This document shows, piece after piece, positions 22,979 through 32,200 of a DNA stretch of 36,635 nucleotides (the first letter of the stretch is position 1; each line of letters starts with the position of its first letter). A program made the position numbers and the translations under genes. The notes below the pieces were generated by a model, which searched no databases, was not told the origin of the DNA, and worked only from the letters and a program-made list of their open reading frames with translations. Source of the DNA: an uncultured Collinsella sp. (GTDB taxonomy: Bacteria > Actinomycetota > Coriobacteriia > Coriobacteriales > Coriobacteriaceae); NCBI GenBank assembly GCA_902494535.1, contig CABUTO010000023.1, positions 1 to 36,635 of the forward strand, given 5' to 3'.

Positions 22979-23008
22979 GTGTCCGTAATCTCCCATTTCC
23001 CAAAAGAA

Positions 23009-23049
23009 GAGAGGAGGCACCCGTCGCAAAAGCTCGGGTGCCCCCTCTC
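23009..23049. terminator. Terminator between convergent hipA and pepD
   Basis: A 15-bp stem with one mismatch (23009-23023 with 23035-23049) and an 11-nt loop. The TTCTTTT tail is on the minus side, so it mainly serves pepD. Confidence 0.75.
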
Positions 23050-23104
23050 ATAATGTCATTTGCAATCCACCAGCACGTGGCTCGGACTGCTGCTAGCGCA
23101 ACCT

Positions 23105-24562
23105 TTACGCAGCGAGGCGCTTGAGGACGTCGATGAGCAGCTCGTAGAAGCGCTCGGCAGAAGCGAGCTCCATGCTCTCGTCCGGGGTGTGGACATCGGA
23201 GAGCGTCGGGCCCACGGCGATGGCGTCCAGGCCGTGCAGGGCCTCGGCAAACAGGCCGCACTCAAGGCCGGCGTGAATGGACTCGATTCGTAGCTCGGAG
23301 CCAAAGAGCTCGCGATAGCTCTCGACAAAGATGTCGCGGACCGGCGAATGCTCGGCATAGCTCCAGCCGGGATACTCGAACTCAAACTTGGCGTCGAATC
23401 CCAGGACATCGGCCAGCATCTGCAGGCGGTCCTTGAACTCGTTCTGCAGCGAGGTGATCGAGGAGCGCGGGGACAGCATGATCTTGACTTGGTCGTCAGA
23501 GGTGGCAACCACGCCGATGTTGGAGGAAACCTCGACGGAGCCGTCGGTGGCGACATTGCGGCGGATCACACCGTTGGGGGCAAGACGCAGAGCGCGAATA
23601 AGGGCAAGTGCGGACTTTTCGTCCATGGCCTCGACCTCAGTGTTGTCGGCAATCTCAACCGTGCAGGTAAAGCCGGGGTCGAAGACCTCGAGCTCGGCAG
23701 TAACGTCGGCGATGATGCCCTTTGCGATCTGGGCCGCGGCCTCGGCTGCAGCGTGGTCGGCGTAGACCAGCTCGGCCTTGCACTCACGGTTGATGGCGTT
23801 GTCCTTGGTGCCGCCGTTAAAGCTAACGATGGCGGGCTCGCCGGCAACCATCAGGCGGTCGATGATGCGGGCCATGATGAGGTTGCCGTTGCCGCGCTCC
23901 AGGTTAATATCGCTGCCGGAGTGGCCGCCCAGCAGGCCGGAGATGTCGAGCGTGAGGGCGCTACCGGTCTTGTGCTCGCGCGCGATCGGGCAGGTGTAGG
24001 TAACGACGACACCGCCGGCGCAGCTGACGGTAGCAACGCCCTCTTCCTCGGAGTCAAGGTTAATCATGGTGCGGGCGCTAATCTGGGACTTGTCGAGCGT
24101 CTCGGCGCCGACCAGGCCGGTCTCCTCGTCGGTGGTGAATACGCACTCGAGGGCGGGGTGAACGATCGAATCGTCATCGAGAACAGTGAGCATCAGAGCG
24201 ACGGCAATACCGTTGTCGGCGCCCAGAGTGGTGCCGTTAGCGGTGAGGACGCCGTCCTTGACGACCAGGTCGATACCATCAGTCGTAAAGTCGTGCTCGA
24301 CGGAGCCCAGCTTGTCGCACACCATGTCGATGTGGCCCTGCAGCATCACGGTCGGGGCATTCTCGGCGCCGGCAGATGCGGGCTTGCGAATGATGACGTT
24401 GTAGACCTCGTCCTGGTACACATCGAGACCGCGCTCCTTGGCAAACGCGACCAGGAAATCGCTGATGCCCTTCTCGTTGCCAGACCCACGGGGGATCGCG
24501 CTGACCTCCTCAAAGAAATGGAACAGCTGGGCGGGCTCGTAACCGGTAATCTTGTAGTCCAT
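23105..24562 (-). CDS. pepD: Aminoacyl-histidine dipeptidase (PepD/carnosinase type)
   Basis: A 485-aa M20-family metallopeptidase that cleaves Xaa-His and other dipeptides in the cytosol. Zinc ligands are in LQGHIDMV, LGADNGIA, TDEETG (catalytic Glu plus metal Glu), INLDSEEEG and SIHAGLECGLF near the C-terminus. The GLLGGHSGSDI block marks the dimerisation domain. The start is MDYKITGYEP, with AAGGAGG 4 nt upstream; a longer frame to 24667 is unlikely. It appears to stand alone. Confidence 0.94.
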   Translation of the reverse strand: MDYKITGYEPAQLFHFFEEVSAIPRGSGNEKGISDFLVAFAKERGLDVYQDEVYNVIIRKPASAGAENAPTVMLQGHIDMVCDKLGSVEHDFTTDGIDLVVKDGVLTANGTTLGADNGIAVALMLTVLDDDSIVHPALECVFTTDEETGLVGAETLDKSQISARTMINLDSEEEGVATVSCAGGVVVTYTCPIAREHKTGSALTLDISGLLGGHSGSDINLERGNGNLIMARIIDRLMVAGEPAIVSFNGGTKDNAINRECKAELVYADHAAAEAAAQIAKGIIADVTAELEVFDPGFTCTVEIADNTEVEAMDEKSALALIRALRLAPNGVIRRNVATDGSVEVSSNIGVVATSDDQVKIMLSPRSSITSLQNEFKDRLQMLADVLGFDAKFEFEYPGWSYAEHSPVRDIFVESYRELFGSELRIESIHAGLECGLFAEALHGLDAIAVGPTLSDVHTPDESMELASAERFYELLIDVLKRLAA

Positions 24563-24710
24563 GGTGCCTCCTTGGCGCAACTGGTTAGACAGTAAGACAT
24601 GCGACTTGTATATTCCCAGACTTTGCGTGCATAAACCAGTCGAAAACGCCGAGCGCCCTCGCATCATCGGCTAACGGCGAGGAAACGCCACTTTATCAAG
24701 ATAAAGCAGG

Positions 24711-25238
24711 TTAGACGGGCCGTGCCGAAGGGACGTTGGACCCTTCAACCAACTTCAACGCCTGTTGAACATTAATGCATACACCATTGGTATGTTTGAT
24801 GAGATTTTTGTCCTCTGTCACGACGTAATCGGCATCAATGCGATTGGCGACGCCCAGCATCAGGTCGTCCTCAAAGTCGTTGTGATGATACTTGAACACA
24901 AAGGAGTCGAAGACCTCGTCTGCACCGACCGAGGCAATAATCGACTTTTGCCGAATCAGGCGAACGCACGCCCACGCTGTCTCGTCGGCACCGGCGATGG
25001 CTTCGGGAGTGAGAGCCCCCTCACGGCGGGCGTCGGCCTTCATCGTCCTTCCCAGAATGTAATAGACGTCTTTGACAGACAGGGAGGACGAGAAGAGGAC
25101 GATATCCTCCGCTTCCGCCGCGCGAGAAAGGAGCTCGACTATCGGCCTGGTCGCATTCGTGCGAGCGAGAAAGTAATCTAGCCAGACGTTCGTGTCGATC
25201 AACAGCTTGAGCACACGTTTCGTTCCGACGCCGCTCAT
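24711..25238 (-). CDS. PIN-domain ribonuclease toxin
   Basis: A 175-aa PIN-domain protein. LLIDTNVWLDYFL gives the first catalytic Asp. Further acidic residues are in DDLMLGVANRIDADYVVTEDK, the expected C-terminal cluster. Such toxins cut RNA. The start overlaps the antitoxin stop in ATGA, so I chose the ATG at 25238 over one at 25250. The paired upstream gene is its likely antitoxin. The RNA target is unknown. Confidence 0.88.
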   Translation of the reverse strand: MSGVGTKRVLKLLIDTNVWLDYFLARTNATRPIVELLSRAAEAEDIVLFSSSLSVKDVYYILGRTMKADARREGALTPEAIAGADETAWACVRLIRQKSIIASVGADEVFDSFVFKYHHNDFEDDLMLGVANRIDADYVVTEDKNLIKHTNGVCINVQQALKLVEGSNVPSARPV

Positions 25239-25603
25239 AATTCGATCCAATCGCTGAATCTCTCGCTCATCATTTGATCGTATAACTCGTCGTAATCAAA
25301 GGCTTCATCGGGGCTCGGCCTCTGAATCGAGAACCGCTCATAAAAATTCGAAATTAACGCAGCCCCTTCCGAGACGCGGGACGAACTCGCCTTCGATCGT
25401 ATGTCGTCAGGCAGGACTTCGTCATCATTCTTTTTTGCGACGGGCATATGACCGTTCTCGGTCAAGTACTGCCACAGCTCCCTCACAGCTTGTGACGGCG
25501 TCATGCCGATATGCGCCAGCACGGCGTCCCCAGCCTCTTTGAGTTGGCGATCCATGCGCACATTCATCTGGACCGGCCGTGAGTCGAGTACCGATATTGG
25601 CAT
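25235..25603 (-). CDS. RelB/DinJ-like antitoxin
   Basis: A 122-aa protein with an N-terminal ribbon-helix-helix (VQMNVRMDRQLKEAGDAVLA, then MTPSQAVRELWQYL) of the RelB/DinJ type, and an acidic tail (DEAFDYDELYDQ) that would wrap the toxin. AAGGAG lies 5 nt before the ATG. A GCTATAC/GTATAGC palindrome upstream may be its operator. RelB-like with PIN is a less usual pairing than RelB with RelE. Confidence 0.82.
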   Translation of the reverse strand: MPISVLDSRPVQMNVRMDRQLKEAGDAVLAHIGMTPSQAVRELWQYLTENGHMPVAKKNDDEVLPDDIRSKASSSRVSEGAALISNFYERFSIQRPSPDEAFDYDELYDQMMSERFSDWIEL

Positions 25604-25616
25604 GCTAGCTCCTTCT

Positions 25617-25645
25617 GCTATACATATTTATATTTCGAGTATAGC
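25617..25645 (-). promoter_or_regulatory. Candidate operator of the antitoxin-PIN operon
   Basis: GCTATAC (25617-25623) and GTATAGC (25639-25645) are inverted around a 15-bp AT-rich spacer, 13 nt before the antitoxin start. A possible -10 (TATACT) lies in one arm. Confidence 0.5.
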
Positions 25646-25656
25646 ACCATTTACTC

Positions 25657-25688
25657 ATAAAAATGGGGCGCCCCGACAGGAGTGCCCC
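25657..25688 (-). terminator. clpC terminator
   Basis: On the minus strand GGGGCACTCC (complement of 25679-25688) pairs with GGGGCGCCCC (complement of 25665-25674) around TGTC, then ATTTTTAT. It lies 21 nt after the clpC stop. Confidence 0.75.
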
Positions 25689-25709
25689 TTCGCAAAGCTA
25701 TGTTACGCC

Positions 25710-28352
25710 CTACAGCGCGCCGGAACCGGCTTGCATCATGCCGCCGGGGCCCGAGGTCACGCCGCCGCTCACGGGCGCGGCGTTGCCGGTGTGCGGTGCC
25801 GCCGGGGCGGTATCGCCACCGAGCGTGCCCGCCTGACGCGGTGCCGGGATCTCGCCCGTGCCGTGGCTAAAGACAAACTTGCCATCGGCCACGTCGCACA
25901 GGACGGTATCGCCCTCGCCCCACTCGCCGGCCAGGAGCTCCTCGGACAGCGGGTCCTCGATGAGCTTTTGAATGGCGCGGCGCAGCGGACGCGCACCGTT
26001 GGTGAGGTCGGTGCCCTCGGCCACGATCTTGTCATAGGCCGCATCGGTGAGCTTGATGTTCATGCCGTTGGCAATCAAACGCTGACGCAGATCGTCCACC
26101 AGCAGGTGCGCAATCTTGGTGAGATTCTCGCCCGAGAGCTTCTGGAACACCACAATATCGTCGATACGATTGAGCAGCTCGGGGCGGAACAGGCGCTTGA
26201 GCTCGCCCATCGCACGGCCGCGGATCTCGCTCGACGTGAGACCCTGCTCACCGGTGGTGCCAAAACCGACGCTCGCATCCTGCGCGATCTCGCGGGCGCC
26301 CACGTTGGACGTCATGATGATCACGGTATTGCGGAAGTCGACCGTCTTGCCCTGGCTATCGGTCAGGCGGCCCTCCTCCAGCACCTGCAACAAAATGTTG
26401 AAGATGTCGGGGTGCGCCTTCTCGATCTCGTCGAACAGCACGACCGAGTACGGATGACGGCGAACGGCCTTGGTGAGCTGACCGCCCTCGTCGTGGCCCA
26501 CGTAACCCGGAGGGCTACCGATGAGCTTGGAGACCTCGAACTCGCTGCCGAACTCCGACATGTCGAAGCTGATGAGCGCGTCCTTGCTGCCAAAGAGGTA
26601 CTCGGCGAGCGTCTTGGCGAGCTCGGTCTTGCCTGTGCCGGTGGGACCCAGGAAGATAAAGCTGCCGCCGGGACGACGCGGGTCCTTGAGCGGCGAGCGG
26701 CTGCGGCGCACGGCCTTGGCGACGGCCTCGACTGCCTCATCCTGGCCGATGATGCGCGTCTTGAGCACGCTTTCGGTCTGCAGCAGGCGCCGGCTCTCGC
26801 TCTCGGTGAGCGAGGAAACCGGCACGCCAGAGGTCACGGACACGATGTCGGCAATCTGACTCACATCGATGGTGAGCGGGCTGGCGTCGAGCTCAGCGGT
26901 CCAGGCAGCCTTGGCCTCGGCGAGCTCAATCTCGGCGGCCTTCTGCTGCTCGGTAATCTCGGCGGCCTTGTTCATGTCGTCGCCCTCGGTGGCCTCCTGC
27001 GCGGCGGCCTTGAGCTCCTCTATGCGATGCTCGGCCTCGCGCACCGGCTCGGGCGCGCGATTCGCGGCGATGCGAGCGCGGGCACCGGCCTCGTCGATGA
27101 GGTCGATGGCCTTATCGGGCAGGAAGCGATCCTGGATGTAGCGGTTGGAAAGGTTCGCGGCGGCCTCGATAGCACCCTGCGTATAGCGCACATGGTGATG
27201 CTCCTCGTAGCGCGGCTTGAGTGCGGTCAGGATCTTGACCGTGTCCTCGACGCTCGGCTCCTCGACATCGATGGTCTGGAAGCGACGCTCGAAGGCCGGG
27301 TCCTTGGTGAGGTACTTGCGGAATTCCTCGGCCGTGGTGGCACCGATAATCTGAAAGGCACCGCGCGCGAGCACGGGTTTGAGCATGGAGCTCGCGTCGA
27401 TGGAGCCCTCGGCAGAACCGGCACCGATGATGGTGTGCATCTCGTCGATAAACAGGATGACGTCGTCGGCTTCGGTGGCCTCCTGAATCACGTTCTTGAG
27501 GCGCTCCTCAAACTCGCCGCGATACTTGGCGCCCGCCACGAGGCCCGGCAGGTCGAGCGTCCAGATATTCTGGTTCATGAGGTTCTCGGGCACGTTGCCG
27601 GCTGCAATCTGCTGAGCCAGGCCCTCGACGATGGCCGTCTTGCCCACGCCGGGGTCGCCCAGAATGAGCGGGTTGTTCTTGGTGCGGCGCGAAAGAATTT
27701 CCATCATACGCTGGACTTCCTTTTCGCGACCAATTACAGGGTCGAGCTCGCCGTCGCGCGCCTTCTGCGTGAGGTTGGTCGCGAACTGCTTAAGCGTATC
27801 GGTGCCACCCCCCTTTTGCTGAGAGGTATCCGAGCCGCTAAAGAACGGCAGGCCCGCACCGGGACGACCAGCACCGGCGCCGGCGAGCGGACGCTTCTTG
27901 TCCTGGTCCTTGGCGGTGAGTTTCTCGATAGCCTTTTTGATGGAGGCGGACGACACACCCAGGCGCATGAGGATGTCCATGGCCATGCCGTTGCCCTCTT
28001 CGACGATACCGATCAGCAAGTGCTCGGTCGACACGTAGGTCTGGTTGTTCTCGCGCGCCACGCGGAATGAACGCTCCATCACGCTAATGACGAGCGGCGT
28101 AAAGGCGAGCTTGGCCGCCTCGGTCTCCTCACTGGGCTCGGGAACCGTGGTCTGGACCTCTTTGAGAGTATCCATGATGTCATCATAGGAGATGTCGAGC
28201 GAACGCAGCGCCTCGGCGGCAATGCCCTCGTCCTCCTTGGCAAGCGCGAGCAGCAGGTGCTCGGTGCCCACCTTATTTGAATGAAGATCGAGCGCTTCTT
28301 GCTTGGCCATGGACATGACCTTACGCGCACGATCGGTAAAACGGTCTAACAT
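25710..28352 (-). CDS. clpC: ATP-dependent chaperone ClpC
   Basis: An 880-aa Hsp100 unfoldase. The N-domain (1-150) has two repeats, starting LDRFTDRARKVM and LAFTPLVISVMERS. AAA1 has GDPGVGKT near 231-238. A short middle domain follows (about 390-470), as in ClpC. AAA2 has GPTGTGKT near 568-575. The VGFG in DASVGFGTTG could be the ClpP-binding loop. The last about 40 residues are rich in Pro, Gly and Ala. The start is MLDRFTD, with AAGAGGA 6 nt upstream; a longer frame to 28430 crosses a hairpin. Neither clpP nor mcsA/mcsB is adjacent, unlike in many Firmicutes. Confidence 0.93.
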   Translation of the reverse strand: MLDRFTDRARKVMSMAKQEALDLHSNKVGTEHLLLALAKEDEGIAAEALRSLDISYDDIMDTLKEVQTTVPEPSEETEAAKLAFTPLVISVMERSFRVARENNQTYVSTEHLLIGIVEEGNGMAMDILMRLGVSSASIKKAIEKLTAKDQDKKRPLAGAGAGRPGAGLPFFSGSDTSQQKGGGTDTLKQFATNLTQKARDGELDPVIGREKEVQRMMEILSRRTKNNPLILGDPGVGKTAIVEGLAQQIAAGNVPENLMNQNIWTLDLPGLVAGAKYRGEFEERLKNVIQEATEADDVILFIDEMHTIIGAGSAEGSIDASSMLKPVLARGAFQIIGATTAEEFRKYLTKDPAFERRFQTIDVEEPSVEDTVKILTALKPRYEEHHHVRYTQGAIEAAANLSNRYIQDRFLPDKAIDLIDEAGARARIAANRAPEPVREAEHRIEELKAAAQEATEGDDMNKAAEITEQQKAAEIELAEAKAAWTAELDASPLTIDVSQIADIVSVTSGVPVSSLTESESRRLLQTESVLKTRIIGQDEAVEAVAKAVRRSRSPLKDPRRPGGSFIFLGPTGTGKTELAKTLAEYLFGSKDALISFDMSEFGSEFEVSKLIGSPPGYVGHDEGGQLTKAVRRHPYSVVLFDEIEKAHPDIFNILLQVLEEGRLTDSQGKTVDFRNTVIIMTSNVGAREIAQDASVGFGTTGEQGLTSSEIRGRAMGELKRLFRPELLNRIDDIVVFQKLSGENLTKIAHLLVDDLRQRLIANGMNIKLTDAAYDKIVAEGTDLTNGARPLRRAIQKLIEDPLSEELLAGEWGEGDTVLCDVADGKFVFSHGTGEIPAPRQAGTLGGDTAPAAPHTGNAAPVSGGVTSGPGGMMQAGSGAL

Positions 28353-28389
28353 GCTAGTTCCTCTTAGACGAGCTAGTTTTTTCAAACGC

Positions 28390-28415
28390 AAAGCGCCGCC
28401 CCGCGGCAGCGCTTT
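28390..28415 (-). promoter_or_regulatory. Hairpin in the clpC leader
   Basis: AAAGCGCCGCC (28390-28400) and GGCAGCGCTTT (28405-28415) pair with one mismatch around CCGC. It is either a terminator of the upstream tetR gene or an RNA structure in the clpC leader. The T-run on the minus side is weak. Confidence 0.45.
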
Positions 28416-28549
28416 GGTCTCTTTACCCATATGGAGTATATGTTAACAGCTGGAGGAATATCTATAAACCCGGCTCACATGAATGCAGGTTATGACCGCA
28501 TCGCGGGACTCACCGCGCGATGCGCGACGGGCGCCCCGCAAGAGAAACC

Positions 28550-29239
28550 CTAGACGTCTTTCACCACGTCGGGACTCGTCGCACGCGATGCGCGATAGGC
28601 ATCGGCCTCCTTGGAGACGCGTTCGAGCAGCTCGGATGTATCGACGCCCTCGACTTGCGCGACCGTTTCAACCGTCTGCATGGCGACCGCCCTCAGGTAC
28701 GCGCACGCGCTGTCCCCCAGCTGCTCGAGGTCTATCTCCTCGCCGCCCTCCCGGGCAAAGCCGACCGCCATCACAAAGCCCATGATGCCCGAGACCAGAA
28801 AGCCCACCGCAAAGCTCGAATCTGCCTTGAGCTCTTCTCCGTCGGGGTGGACGATCTCTCTCACGCGGTCGATGATGATCGTATGGATGCCCTGCACGAC
28901 CTGCTCGGCGGCACCCGCCCTCATGGTGATGACGATGCGCCGCAGCAGGCAGCGGACGTCGCGCCGGTCGAACGCCGAAAGGTCGCCCTCGCTCGAAAAA
29001 TGCCAGAGGGCATCGGTGATGAGCTCGTTATCCTGCAGCAGCTGGGCTATGGCGATGGCGACGAGTTCATCGAAATCGTGAAAATAGTAGTAAAACGTTC
29101 CGCGATTGCACTGGGCGGCGCGGGTCACCTCGCCAACCGACAGCTCGAAGATGCTGTTGTTCTCGGTGAGCTCCCAAAACGCCTCGATGATACGGGTGCG
29201 TGCATCGGGCGCATCGGCGTCCTTACGCGGTCTCGCCAT
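28550..29239 (-). CDS. TetR-family transcriptional regulator
   Basis: A 229-aa TetR protein. Residues about 12-62 form the helix-turn-helix (ARTRIIEAFWELTEN, then LSVGEVTRAAQCNRGTFYYYF, with FYYYFHDFDEL typical). The C-terminal ligand domain is helical. I prefer MARPRKDAD (ATG at 29239); a GTG at 29248 is possible, and neither has a clear ribosome-binding site. The start overlaps the activase gene by 17 nt, so it is the second gene of that operon. A perfect palindrome upstream of the activase is its likely operator. Confidence 0.9.
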   Translation of the reverse strand: MARPRKDADAPDARTRIIEAFWELTENNSIFELSVGEVTRAAQCNRGTFYYYFHDFDELVAIAIAQLLQDNELITDALWHFSSEGDLSAFDRRDVRCLLRRIVITMRAGAAEQVVQGIHTIIIDRVREIVHPDGEELKADSSFAVGFLVSGIMGFVMAVGFAREGGEEIDLEQLGDSACAYLRAVAMQTVETVAQVEGVDTSELLERVSKEADAYRASRATSPDVVKDV

Positions 29240-32200
29240 GCGCCTCACCGCACCCCTGCGCCTTGGCGTTCATGATGAGCATCTGAAGACGGTTCTCCAC
29301 GTTGGCGAAGCTCACGTCGGGATCGTAGTCGAGCGGCAGGAACTGCGCCGTGGGATACTGCTCCTTGAGCGCATGGATGAGCCCGCGCCCCACGACATGG
29401 TTGGGCAGACACCCGAACGGCTGCAGGATCACGAAGTTGCGGCAGCCGCGCTTGGCGTGCTCGAGAATCTCCGCCGGAATCAGCACGCCCTCGCCCGCAT
29501 CGAACGTATGGTGCAGGATCTTATCGCTCGCGCGCACGAGCTCGGGCATGCGCGTCGGCGGCTCGTAGAGCGGGCTCGCCGCGCCCAGGCGGTCGCAACG
29601 GTCGTGCGCGAGCTCGAACAGGTTGTCCGCCGTGGCGTACCAGGCCTTTTCGGGCAGCGACAGGTCGACGTGGAACTCGCGCGACTGCGCATGCTTGTAG
29701 AAATAGGTCTTGCGGATCACGTCGGTCATGCGCGCCTCGATGACCTCGAGCCCGTTGTCCTCGAGGTAGCGCTCGATCTCGTGGTTGGCGCCGAGATGGA
29801 AATTGAGCAGGTACTCGCCCACGATGAGAACGGTCGGATGCGGGTTCGAGCGGTCGTACGGAACGGCGTCCATGATCGCAAGCGCGCGTTTGAAGCCCGT
29901 CGCCTGGCCTCTCAGCCCGGAGCGCTCCATGCCCTCGATAACCTCATCGAGCGCGCGGTCGAACGCAGCGTCCGCCGCGCCCTTCTCGAGCTCGTAGGGA
30001 CGGATGCGCCTAAGCATGGCCTCGAGGGCATCGATCATGGGAAGACCGTAGGCGATCTGGATGCTCGGGCCAAGGCCGAGCTTGAAGCCCGGATGCGCAT
30101 TGTGGGCATCGACGTCGTCGTTGGTGAGCACCGGGACATAGTCGTATCCCGCGTCGTCGAGCGCGCGGCGCAGCAGGGGCATGTAGTGCGTCAGGCGGCA
30201 GTCGCCGATATACTTGCCAGTCACCACGGCGACGTCGTGCGGGTCGTACTTACCGCTCTCGAGTGCCGCGAGCGCCTCGCCGATCACGATTTGCGCGGGG
30301 AAGCAGATGTCGTTGTGCACATAGCGTTTGCCCAGGCGGATGGCATCCTCGCGCCCGATATCAAGGGCCTCGGCGCGCACGCCCTGATTGCGCATCGCCG
30401 CGGTCATGAGCCTGCAGAACGCATGGGAGGTGTTGGGGACCAGCGCGATCTTGTCGTGCCGGTCGCGCTTGGTGTACTTGACCTTATACGGGTCGTCGAG
30501 CGGATGGACCGCGTGCACCCGGGCGCCCTCGGCACGCTCCTCCGCGCGACGACGGTTGACCGACTCGATAAACGAACGCACGCGAATGCCCATGGGACCG
30601 GCGACGTCGCTCTCATCGAGCTTGATCATCATCGGAACCTTGGAGCCCATCTCGCCCATCATGCGCGCGATCTCGTCGGTGAGATACGCATCGTGGCCGC
30701 AGCCGAAGCTGCCCATCTGCACGAGCTCGAGCTCGGGCGTCGATGCGACGATGACCGCGCACGACAGCATGCGCGCATGGTAGTTGTTCACGATGTCGAT
30801 GCGGCTGTTGGAAAGATCGACGTTGCAGACCCCCGGCACCGCATCGGGCGTCAGCACGGGGATGCCGCGCTCAGAGAAGAGCTTGGGCAGCCCGTGGTTG
30901 ACCAGCGGGTCGTTGTGGTACGGGCGCGAAGCGATCACCACCGCGTAGCCGCCGTCCTCGTGCACGTTCTCGAGCACCTGCCTGCCGCGCAGCTGCAGCT
31001 GGTTCTCAAACGTCTCCTGCGCGCGGTCCGCCTGCTCGGTCGCCTTGGCAACCAGGTCGGCATCGATATCGAAGGTCTCCTTGCACCACGCCTTGAGCTG
31101 GCGGTTTCGGTCGCCCTCGTCGTACCAGTGGAACAGCGGCGTATCGAACGGAACGCCGAAACGCTCCTCCGGGTTATCGGAATTGCGCATCACGTAGGGG
31201 TATCCCTTTACGACGGCGCACATCCACTCGCTGGTAGAGGCGGTGTTTTCGGTGGGCACCGTCGTGATGATGGGCATGAAGATGCGGTCGACGCCGGCGT
31301 CGACGAGATTGCGGATGTGCCCGTGGACGAGCTTGGCCGGGAAGCACACGGTGTCGGATGTGACGTGCGCCAGACCGCGCTCGTACATCGCCTTGGTGCT
31401 GCGTCCCGAGACGCGCACCTTAAAGCCGAGCGTGCTGAAGAACGTCGACCAGAACGGCATGGTGTCCCAGAACTCGAGCACACGGGGAATGCCGATCGTG
31501 ACATCGCGCCCCCCGCTGACGGGAACCGTGGGGTACGACTCGAACAGCAGCTTCTCGCGGTCGACAAAGAGATTGGGGGCAGCCGCGGTCCGGTCGCGCC
31601 CCGTGCCGGGTGCCTGTGCCTCGCAAGCACCCTGCGGACGCAGCTCCTCCGCCGCGGGAACCTCGCGCACGAGCTCATCCCATGAGATGGCGCCGCCGCG
31701 CGGGCAGCGATTGCCCGTGACGTAAAGCGAGCCGTCGCCAAATGCCACGACCGCGCGCTGGCAGCGGTTGTTGCACCGACGGCAGGTAACGCCGCCGAAC
31801 TCGCGATGCTCGAAGCGCTCCACGGCATCGAGCCCGATAAACGACGTGCCGGCGTCGCCCTTGCGGCATTCCTCGCGCGCGAGCAGGGCGATACCGATAG
31901 CGCCCATCAGCCCCGGGTGGGGCGCACGCGTGACGGGTTTGCCCAGATACTGCTCGAATGCGCGCAGCACCGCGTCGTTTCGGAACGTGCCGCCCTGGAC
32001 GACGACTTTGTCGCCCAGACGGTTGAGATTTGAAACGCGAATGACCTTGGTGAACACGTTCTCGATAATCGAACGGCAGAGACCGGCCATGATGTCGCCC
32101 GGACCCTTACCGCGCCGCTGCTCGGAAACGACGCTGCTGTTCATGAACACCGTGCAGCGGCTGCCGAGAGCGGCGGGGGCTTTGGACGAAAATGCCTCGG

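Noticed and set aside
25503..28070. An 855-codon open frame antisense to clpC
   Set aside because: It mirrors the GC-rich codon pattern of clpC. The composition is biased and there is no recognisable domain.
29106..31685. An 859-codon open frame antisense to the activase
   Set aside because: It is a shadow of a long GC-rich gene. It also runs over the tetR start and has no domain.
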